From: Helichrysum umbraculigerum
Taxonomy: Eukaryota > Streptophyta > Magnoliopsida > Asterales > Asteraceae
Direction of reading: 5' to 3'
DNA length: 64,000 nucleotides
Assembly: GCA_949592205.1 (NCBI GenBank)
Contig: CATIUR010000004.1
Span: forward strand, 8,745,001 to 8,809,000
Shown: piece after piece, positions 48,050 to 57,156 of the stretch
Layout of the letters: each line of letters starts with the position of its first letter
Numbering within the stretch: position 1 is the first letter of the stretch
Made by a program: the position numbers and the translations under genes
Notes under the pieces: generated by a model
Databases searched by the model: none
The model's input: only the letters and a program-made list of their open reading frames with translations
Told to the model about the DNA's origin: nothing

Positions 48050-49187
48050 TGTAACATCCCAAATTTATACGTACTATTAATTTATATAAAACAACTTTAA
48101 TACATAAAAATATGTTCGAAGAATTAATATCTTAGCATAAGAAACAAAGTGTATGCAACTAATAAATATTATACCTTTAACTAGATTAAATGATTAAAGG
48201 TTATCAACTATTATACCATGCTAGCCACGTAATTAAATATGGATATGTATGCATATAGGGTTCAAATTATCTAGTCAACAAGAATTATCCTCAAAAGGGT
48301 GACTAACCTACTTGTTGTAATACTTAGGGATTAAGGTTTATGTGCATAAGGGGCACGTACTTACCTCTAAATATATAGGATGCCTTGTAACCTGCTTAAG
48401 AGTATACTATAAATACGTTGTTACCTCCATCGTTTCAAATCATCAATTCAATCTTTCTCAGCTACATATACACACACTTTCATATTAGACACTAATACGT
48501 GAGCATTGAGTGGGTTATACTACGAGCCAAGCAAACTAGAGCCATAAGCACTCTAAAACCGTCATGATCTTTAGAGAAGATCGTAATGTGAGTATTCTCG
48601 TGTTATTTTATAAAACTGAGATATGTGCTATTATGTGTTAATTGCTACTTGCTTAAATACAAGCTATGTGCATTTAATTTCGAGCATTGCATTGCATACG
48701 ATTTTTATATACTACATATGTATTATCATCTTTCGAGCCATGGATTTAGTATGGTGGTGGTATGAGAATGAGACATACGGGTTGAATACGGTTACCCGGT
48801 GTTTATGGGAATTATGGGAATGTGGATTGAAGGCTCGAAACACGATAATATGGAGATCTCAATTATTATTATTTTCATAGTTATCTTAAGCATTAATTGT
48901 GCATCCTTTTGTGTGGTACTTTGCACGGAGAACGCACGACACTCACTAAGCCATTAGGCTTACGCATGCTATTGTACATATCTCAGGTCGCCAAGAAAGG
49001 ACTCTGATTGATAAATCGAGTAAAGTGGGCCCGACGATATAATATTCGACGCTGTCAAAAGATGAAAGTTTTGTAGTCTTGTATCGAGTCGAATGTTATC
49101 TGAAATTATTATTTAATATAATTTGACTTCCGCTGTATCTATGACTGTATACTGTGTTTTACTGTACCCGGGGCGCGGGGCGTCACA
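48050..49187 (+). mobile_element. Solo LTR G (1138 bp) inside LTR B
   Basis: Perfect TSD TAAAA lies at 48045-48049 and 49188-49192. It begins TGTAACATCCC and ends GGGGCGTCACA. It has a TATA box (48408-48415), donor AATGTGAGT (GT at 48588) and acceptor CATATCTCAG (AG at 48985-48986), enclosing only 399 nt without a hairpin array. Confidence 0.92.
48408..48415 (+). promoter_or_regulatory. TATA box of LTR G
   Basis: TATAAATA lies about 360 bp into the LTR and upstream of the predicted donor, consistent with the LTR promoter. Confidence 0.6.
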
Positions 49188-49316
49188 TAAAAGTTTAGAG
49201 AGAAAAAGATGATGTGAAGAAAAGAAGAAGAAGAAGAAAATGGTGATGATAATGAGGTGGGGGTTTGGGTTTTGTCAAAACTCAGATCCCCATTTTGGGG
49301 ACTGTGGTCTCCAACC

Positions 49317-49502
49317 GCAGTACAAAATACCCGTGTATTTGTACCCGATCGTAAAATAAATAATATTTTAAATTTATAATTTTGTTTATATTATTTCGTA
49401 ATTATTTTAAATAAAAATGTTTCGCTTGAGTTACAAAAATGTAACGCGATATTCTGCGTTCTTTCATATTCTTTCTAATGTGATTATTAAATAATCATTG
49501 TG

Positions 49503-49561
<59 letters not shown>

Positions 49562-50128
49562 TTTCGAATACTTTGCTATAATTGCGTACTAAGTACGATT
49601 ATTTGAAGTTTAAATTTGGTGCGAATATTGACTTTTTGACCGGGTGTCACATATTCATATAAAATGCATTAGAAATGTATCAGACACGGGGTAAATTAGT
49701 ACTACAATATAGTACATTTTGACGTTTATCAGTGGCGCAGTACAAAATACCCGTGTTTTTGTACCCGATCGTAAAATAAATAATATTTTAAATTTATAAT
49801 TTTGTTTATATTATTTCATAATTATTTTAAATAAAAATGTTTCGCTTGAGTTACAAAAATGTAACGCGATATTCTGCGTTCTTTCAGATTCTTTCTAATG
49901 TGATTATTAAATAATCATTGTGTATTATATATATATAATTATATATATAAAGTTTTCGAATACTTTGCTATAATTGCGTACTAAGTACGATTATTTGAAG
50001 TTTAAATTTGGTGCGGAAATTGACTTTTTGACCGGGTGTCACATATTCATATAAAATGCATTAGAAATCTATCAGGCACGGGGTAAATTAGTACTACAAT
50101 ATAGTACATTTTGGCATTTATCAGTGGC
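49317..50128. repeat. Tandem duplication of a nested junction (420 + 392 bp)
   Basis: 49317-49736 and 49737-50128 are near-identical. Each contains the tail of LTR B, the TATTC duplication, the head of LTR F and its GTGGC target. They differ mainly in TA-run length (about 49 versus 23 bases near 49509 and 49926). The duplication therefore postdates both insertions. Confidence 0.93.
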
Positions 50129-51726
50129 CGAGGTATTTCTTAGGTTAAATGGTCTAATATTTTGCAGCCCCGAGCCAAAGGGGGTTTGAACGTTGGTAGT
50201 TTAATGGCAAAAAATTTTGGTTCAAGTGTTGTGGTATAAAGGGATATGTGAATTTTATGGTGATGATGGTGGTTTTGGTTCAAGTGCGCAATCAGACCCT
50301 AAACATGGTGTTTGGAATAGTACTTTAATTGCTATCGATTCCATAGACAAATTGGGTATCTCTTATGGTTCTTCCTTTTCTAAACACATTTCGGATGGAA
50401 ATGACACAAAATTTTGGGAAGACGTTTGGTTCACTATTGGTTGTCGCCTTATGGGTCTTTTTCCTCGCCTTTACTCTCTCGAGTCTCAGAAAAACTGTTT
50501 AATCAATGATATATGGGTTCATCATGACCGGGGGTTGGGGTAATTGGGCTTGGAGATCTTTCCCTAGGGGTAGGTCTTTAAAAGAACTTTTCTTTAAATT
50601 CTCTTCTTGGCTATCTTTATCTTACTGCAGGCTAAAAGGATAAAGGATTACTGGTAGTGGTCTTTATCTCCAATAGGACACTTTTCAGTGAAGGGTTTTA
50701 TCTCATTTGGTTCAGGATTGGCTTCTTTAAGATTATTCTTTAGCTTCTCATTTCTTTTGGAACTCATGGATTCCTAGAAAGTTAATATTTTCTTATAAGG
50801 GCATCCCTTGACAGGCTTCCTACTCGGGTTAACTTCAAATTAGAGGGATTAACATCCCATCTACTGCTTGTGCTTTATGTGACAACGAAGATGAAATAAT
50901 TGATCATTGCCTTCTACAATGTCCTATATTCTGATTCGACTTTGGAGGAAAATTTGGAGCTGGTGGAAGATTGATGTCCCGAGTTCATTGAATATTGGTG
51001 ATATCGTTAACGGTCAAGTGGGCTCTTTGGGAAATAATATGTTGGATGAAGTTCTTCTGGCATTTATGCTGTTACGATTTGGTCAGCATGGAAATGGAGA
51101 AACCAAGTCTACTAGCTAATCTGGGTTGCATTGAAGCAATCAAGAACGAAGATCTCTTTCCCGATGTGCAACGTTTGGCTCTTCTTTGGTTGCAAAATAG
51201 GTGCTCTAAGGCTGCTTTTGATTCGTGTAATTGGATTTTAAACCCAAGAAATCTTGTGTTTTAGTCCTTTAGTATTTTTGTTTGGTTTTTTCTTTCTAAG
51301 CTTGCTCTTGCAATCCTTTTCTTTTCTAATCTGTTGTTTTATTTAGGTTGCAGCTCCATCTTGAAGCTTGTTGTCTTTTTTTTTTTTTTATCTTGTATTA
51401 GTATTGTTTTTTACCTATAATATCAGCTTTCCGAAAAAAGAAAAAAATTTAGCAACCAAATTTTATTATTTATTGTTGACAAAATTACACGGATCGTCCC
51501 TGTGGTTTGCTCTAAATAACACTCTCCGTCCCTATGCTTTTTTTTTTTACGTAGATCATCCTTGTGGTTGCAATTTGTTACGTGGATAGTCCTTCTGTCT
51601 AACGAGCGTTAGTTTATTCCGTTAAAGGACCTTGAGTGTAACAATATTTATGGCATAGACTATTCGTGTAATTTTTTATTTTTTAAATATGGAAATTGTT
51701 GTGGGTGAATTTTTATCTAACACTAC

Positions 51727-52520
51727 AGGATCCTGATTAGCATCATAGTGATATCCACCAGGTATGAAGAGTATTTACATTTAATGCTTACATAAAAGGA
51801 TAACAATGATTTGTAAGTATATTTTCAGGATAACGTTTATATTGAAGGATCCTGGAACTGTTTTAACTATTTATCTTGCAGGATCATATTTAAGATATAT
51901 TTATCTAACATCATAATGCAGGATATTGAATAAGGAAGAAAATTTAGCAAGGATCCTATATTTATTCTGGAATGTACATAGTTCAGGATCCTGGACCTAT
52001 GTCAGTTCAGGATCATGCGCTGATTAACGTGTTCATTTTTATTGAGTTTGACCAGGTCATGGAGAGAACGCGTTATATGAGATACGCTCCGAATTGCATG
52101 GCAAGGCTTTGATACGATTCTATGAAGACGAAGTCTAATGCACGTGTTAAATGAAGTCAAGAAGAACGTTGGAAGTCTTCACCTTTCATCGGAGGATCCC
52201 GAGATTCTCGGATTAGTTGTTATACGCTCTTAGTATATAAATGAGGCATGGATGATCGATTAGGTTAACACATACTTACTATTTTTCACATACAAAACAC
52301 TTACACTCTGCTCTTATTCACTCTTATTCGAATTCACTTCACCAACACTTAGTTAATTTCACACACAATCACTTAGCCGATCATCCTTGCGCTCTTAGCT
52401 TGTAATTCATTACTCTTATTTTAATAATATTAACAAAGGCAAGGATCATTTGATCCTTCCCGAGGTTTTGTGCAGGCGATCAACTTTGATCAAGGGGTTT
52501 CCTCGTATATCGTCGTGTCA
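51727..52520 (+). other. Promoter/LTR-like segment with AGGATCCT palindromes inside the MULE
   Basis: CAGGATCCTG or AAGGATCCT-like motifs recur at about 51728, 51847, 51950 and 51982, with variants ending CAT at 51878 and 52006. They precede TATATAAATGAGG (52231), a CT/CA-rich leader and a GATCATTTGATC repeat (52445). It could be an LTR fragment or captured promoter; no TSD was found. Confidence 0.4.
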
Positions 52521-52984
52521 ATTTTATTTTTACATTGTTCAAACGATATTGTTAGCATACAATCTGCATTATTCTTGTGTTTTACTTAAAGTTTATCATC
52601 AAATTCTATTTACAAACACTTGATTTTGTTATCAAATACATTTTCAACGAGGATCCACGAATAGAAAGATACAAATAATATATTTCAATCGAAATTGTCA
52701 TTTACTAATATAGATAATCGTGTTTCTACGTAATTATCTTGAAAGTAATTTTTAAGCACCTAACCTCACTTTTCTAAATTTGATCACTTAATTGCCTAGG
52801 GTAATTTTTGACCAAAACATAAATAATATAATGTCTTTTTTAGTTGAAATTATTTAAGTTTTTTTTGTAATAAACTTTTCAATTCAATTTAACTATTTTA
52901 ATTGATTCTTTAAATAGTTATTTTTATTGTGACAATTGAAATGATCAACTTGTTTATTTTAGTTTCGATTACACATATCTTGTG

Positions 52985-53118
52985 TTCTTTTTCAGTATTT
53001 TTTTCTAGAAAAACAAGTACTCACACACCAATAACGAATATTTACACAAAGTCCAACCCACGACTTGAAGCCACAACCTCAAGGTTGATAGGTTGCCCCG
53101 ATATCGCTAGGCCAATGG
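52985..53118 (-). mobile_element. tRNA-derived SINE relic
   Basis: On the minus strand, TGGCCTAGCGATATCGG matches a pol III A box (TRGCNNAGYNGG), and GGCTTCAAGTCG about 40 nt later matches a B box (GGTTCGANTCC) with changes. The next bases (TGTGTGAGTACTTG) resemble plant Au/TS-type SINE bodies. No functional tRNA fold is implied. Confidence 0.65.
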
Positions 53119-53947
53119 CCATTTGGTGTTCGTTTTCAGTATCGACATCTATATATATGGTTGAATTCATATACTTGTTAACGTTTTCAAGTTTAATTAT
53201 TTGTGTCGATTTTATGAAATTTTGTTCGATCCACATTTTGTTGTTTTAAAGTTTGAGATAACTTTGTCATATTTGTTTTTGTTTTTCGTTTTATTTTCTA
53301 ATTTATAGATTTGATAAATTTAGGGAACGGTTAATACATGCGTATTTGTCGACGAAAATAAATGTGATCAAATGTGACAATTATTGGTAGTGATTGTTTG
53401 AAGATTTTAATGATGGGAGTTAATAGATACATCACAAAAGTTGCTTCATACACCATATTTATACTATTGTAGATTTATACTGTCTGCTTTAACTGTTGTA
53501 CAGTGTGGTGTATGAATTAATTTGAGTATTGTATCTATCGTAATGATATTCTTGATGAATTAGTGTAGATGAAATTATTTGTACAAACTAGAATAATTAA
53601 GTTGATCATTTTTATTGTCAAACACAATATTTTTTAAATAAAAAGAACATAAAAATGGTTAAATTGAATTGAAAATTTTAGTATGGTGTTACATTAGTTG
53701 ATTCAATTTAAAAAGAATATTAAATAAATTTATATATTTAAAATTTAAAAAATACATAATATATCATTAATATTGTTACACTCAAGGTCCTTTAACGGAA
53801 TAAACTAACGCTCGTTAGACAGAAGGACTATCCACGCAACAAACTGCAACCACATGGATGATCTACGTAAAAAAAAAAGCACAGAGACGATGAGTGTTAT
53901 TTAGAGCAAACTACAGGGATGATCCGTGTAATTTTGTCTTTATTGTT

Positions 53948-54861
53948 AAACAAGGTCATGTGATTTATATAGGAAAAAATCATTAAAACTATTAGACAAA
54001 GATAGAAAGAGTTAAACAAAATTATTTACAAAACTAAACTTTCATGAATAATCCAAAGACACAAATTATAATTTTACTCAATAATAATGCAATAAAATAT
54101 TATATGAAATCGTTTTCAACTAACGTAAGTTTTGTCCATGTATAACCCAAGGGAGGTCAAGGCGTCAAGTAAGACTATGAACTAACTAACCAATTTGGTT
54201 TGACTTTTTATTTATCTTTTTCTTTGAATTCTTTTAATTAAATAAATAAAGTTGTGGGATTAGATGATGAAGTGCATTTTGAGAGAAAGGAGGAACATGT
54301 TATTTCAGCTGCTATGTTTTGTGATCAACGGTTCTGAATCGCAATAATGCATTTTACGTAAAATATAGTGTTATTAAAATACAACGAATCTAGATCGTTT
54401 ATTAGAGAATTCAACGCCCGAGATCATCTGTTTCTCGTTCCCCTCAAAATCAAAATCTAACTCTCCTAATGGTACACTTAAATAGATCATATCAACATCC
54501 CAAAATCTACTTTTATGGTTTTATCTACTTGGTGAGTTTCATAAACTTAAGTCCTCTCAACTAACGGGGAAAAAGACCGAAAATAAAGAGTGTGACCGGA
54601 GTTGTGGGCAAATTTGGTTGACTTTTTTAATCACAAGGCTACGTTTAACAATTGTGTTTTCGTCGTATACAAATGTATGCTGAATCATCAATGACGTGTG
54701 CTAATTGAGTTAATTTATACTTTAGTCCCTAAACAATTACTTAGTGCTCACTTGTTTCTAAAAGATACTTGAGTTTCCCAATTTGGCCATTAAAGGGGAA
54801 AAATTAAATGTTTATCAAATTCACTTTGAAAATTGAAATGATACATTTCCAGTTCGAACAA
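53948..54861. other. Intergenic, no gene recognised
   Basis: AT-rich sequence without supported coding regions or element borders. Confidence 0.5.
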
Positions 54862-55305
54862 GACCACTTTCAACAGTGAACATCAACTGAACACTTCAGT
54901 TTATGCTACATCAGCGCCACATCATCAGAACACAAAACTGAACAGCTAATGAACATTTCCCTGTCAACAGTGGTCACTTCAGTTTTTTTTAACCCCACAC
55001 ATTATTTATTTTTTTATTTAAACTACTAAATTAAATAAAACACTTATTTATTTAAAACTAAAAACACTACATTAACTAAAAGTTAAACATTACATTAACT
55101 ATAAATTAAAAACATAAGAGTAATTTAAAAAGTACATTTATTGAAAAATAAAATACAACTAGTCGTTTACTCCTCCTCGTTTTCTTCTGAAAGAAAGGGG
55201 TGTATATATAGTGTAGAAAGGTAAGTTTTAAAAAAAAAATTAAAAAAAAAAACCGTTGGCTCCCCCAACAGATAGTTTTTAAAAATTAGTAGTTTTTTTA
55301 GTTCG

Positions 55306-55344
<39 letters not shown>

Positions 55345-55537
55345 CGTTGCCCCCCAAAGTAGTTATATTTTTTTTTATTTTCATATTAAATTAAAAAAAT
55401 AAAATAATGCATGTGGGTCCCACCCCCTCGGTTCCCTTCGCTTATCCGACGCCAAAACCAATGGCCCACCAACCGATGGTCGATGACACCGTCGGTTTTC
55501 AAACCGACGTTCGACCGACGAGTGGATGGCACGGGTC
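54862..55537. mobile_element. Diverged PIF/Harbinger-like MITE (about 676 bp)
   Basis: It is homologous to the 5597-6184 MITE in inverted orientation: the left end GACCACTTTCAACAGTG matches that element's right end, and the right end (CGTCGGTTT repeats..GGGTC) matches its left end. Flanks CAA and TAA agree at two of three bases. A (TA)n run lies at 55307-55340. Confidence 0.65.
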
Positions 55538-56386
55538 TAAGAAACTTATAGAATTACAACTACAAAAGTGAAAGTTTAACACAATTTTGAGAATTAATAG
55601 CTATTGTATATCGTGTACTAATTTAAATAAATCCCACTTCTTTTATATATACTTTTCTAAAAACATACATAACACTTAAATACTTTTCTCAATTGTTCCA
55701 TGCATGCTTCATAATTCAACATCTCTCTTTACTATTATAAGACGCACTGATTTGCCTAATCTTTTTTCAATTAGCTTTTATGTTTATCACTAACCCTCAC
55801 TATGATTAGCAAATAAATCTCTAGGTTTATTATTTAATTACCCTCTTACCCCTTTTTAATACCAAATATTTTCAACTCAATTCAAATTTCAGCTCCATAA
55901 TAGGCTGTAGATTTAGAAATTGAAATTCAAACTTGCAACTTTTTTTGGCAAATATTGATGGTGAAAATTAAATTTTATTAATGCTTGCCTTTTATTTGGC
56001 ACTTCCCTTTCTTGGAGCTTTTTTCTCTGGTGAATAATACTTTCTTTCACTCTCTCTCTGTGGTGAACCCTACGTATGATTTCTGCATACGATTTAGAAC
56101 CAGAAAAAATTCTCAAAGGAGTTCAATTTTAAAACCCTGTTATTGATTAAAGCGCTTTTCTTTTGCTCCATAAGGTATGTTAAATTTTTTCCTTATATAA
56201 TGTTGTTAAAGAGTATCAATTATATACACACATACACTATATATACAATACAATGTTCATCGATATGGAAGAACATATATACCATTGCCTGATTTCATTA
56301 TAAAATTAGAGTTTTATGCTAATGGCAATTGTTCAATAGATATGTTGCTAGTTAATTTTTGATATTTTTAGGTTTCAATAGATATG
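55538..56386. other. Intergenic, no gene recognised
   Basis: AT-rich, with CTCTCTCT and TATATA stretches. ORFs here are short and lack family features. Confidence 0.5.
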
Positions 56387-56626
56387 TTTAAGATCAATAC
56401 AGATTGAACAAAATCTTCATATCTCATTATGATGAAGAAAAAGTACGTACATGATCCTACACTAGCCTATATATATACAATAGAAAAGTCAAAGAAATAA
56501 ACAAATGGTCAACTAACTGACTTTAACATACTTGTAACTAATTTAACTAATTACATATAGCTGCAAGGTGTGAGGTGTTTTTGATGCCTTGCATACTGAC
56601 TTGAGATGACGTTACTGATCCCTTTA
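56387..56626 (-). mobile_element. Probable 3' LTR of the copia element
   Basis: Immediately after the polypurine tract on the minus strand, about 240 bp contain a TATATATATAGGCTAGTG promoter-like stretch and AATGAGATATGAAGA..TTCAATC, typical of short Ty1/copia LTRs. The expected TG start is missing next to the expanded G run, and the partner LTR lies beyond the window. Confidence 0.5.
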
Positions 56627-56653
56627 CCCCCCCCCCCCCCCCCCCCCCCCCCC
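56627..56653 (-). repeat. 27-bp poly(C)/poly(G) run at the copia polypurine tract
   Basis: On the element's sense strand the tract reads TTAGAGA followed by 27 G. This is the expected position of the polypurine tract, apparently expanded by slippage. Confidence 0.9.
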
Positions 56654-57156
56654 TCTCTAAGTTGGCAGTGTGTAGGGATCACAAATGCCAAACTTGGAGA
56701 TGCAACAATAGTGAGGCGATCTGCTTAATCCCTTTGTAACATCTGCAACTTAAGTTGTAGATGGAATAAAGATTGTTAAGATCTTGCCAGCTTTGATTTT
56801 GTCATGTACAAAGTGACAAGCTATTTCAATATGCTTGGTATGAGCATATTGAACTGGATTAGATGCAAGAGCTATTGTGGATTCATTATCACAGAAGATT
56901 TGTACAGGACTTGTGATCGGAAGTTTGAGATCAAGTAGAAGACTTTGAAGCCATGTAATTTCACAAGTACAATCAGCTAGAGGCCTAGAGCACGGTATTC
57001 AGCTTCTGTAGAGGACCTGGATAACACTGTTTGCTTTTTGGGTTGCCAGGAAATGAGACATGATCCAAGGAAAACGCAGTAACCAGTGATAGAGCGTCTG
57101 GATGAGGGACAATTTGCCCAATCACTGTCACAATAGGCATGGAGCTTGAGATCAGT

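Larger units (their letters stand above)
43408..49651 (-). mobile_element. Solo LTR B, containing solo LTRs F' and G
   Basis: Perfect TSD TATTC lies at 43403-43407 and 49652-49656. Minus-strand sense begins TGTGACACCCGG and ends GAGGGTGTTACA. Net length after removing F' and G is about 3.3 kb. Predicted donor CAAATCGTAAGG (GT at 47884-47883) and acceptor GTGTTCTCAG (AG at 43684-43683). Between them are the hairpin series 44731-45083, the GC-rich hairpin block 47150-47245 and the cluster 47378-47755. Confidence 0.92.
41964..50123 (-). mobile_element. Solo LTR F (about 1.5 kb net), split by LTR B
   Basis: Perfect TSD GTGGC lies at 41959-41963 and 50124-50128, within the LINE. Minus-strand sense begins TGATAAATGCC and ends TCACACGCATCA. 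LTR B interrupts it at GAATA. Part of its start is present twice because of the tandem duplication 49317-50128. Same family as F' (45103-46848) in opposite orientation, but with a different palindrome set. Confidence 0.9.
41186..51450 (+). pseudogene. L1-type LINE, 5'-truncated, split by nested LTRs
   Basis: The left part (41186-41963) encodes reverse-transcriptase blocks AFDCVNWSFLL, MGFGLKWCNWI, then GLRQGDPLPPFLFL and LQYAGDAIFF. The catalytic YADD box is YAGD, so activity is lost, and stops occur before and after. The right part (50124-51290) continues with the C-terminal region (KFWEDVW motif, then zinc-binding-like sequence) with many stops and frameshifts, ending in T-rich sequence and an A-rich tail near 51435-51450. 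The break carries the GTGGC duplication made by LTR F. It is a decayed plant L1; no endonuclease domain is present. Confidence 0.85.
51478..53938. mobile_element. Mutator-like element (non-autonomous MULE), 9-bp TSD
   Basis: Long inverted repeats of about 170 bp (GACAAAATTACACGGATC.. on the left, its complement on the right) are bordered by a perfect 9-bp duplication TTTATTGTT (51469-51477, 53939-53947), diagnostic of Mutator-type transposition. No MURA-like transposase is encoded. The 2.1-kb interior has a SINE relic and an LTR-like promoter segment. Confidence 0.93.

Noticed and set aside
53042..53118. Possible tRNA gene on the minus strand
   Set aside because: Pol III boxes are present but there is no cloverleaf or anticodon stem; it fits a SINE relic.
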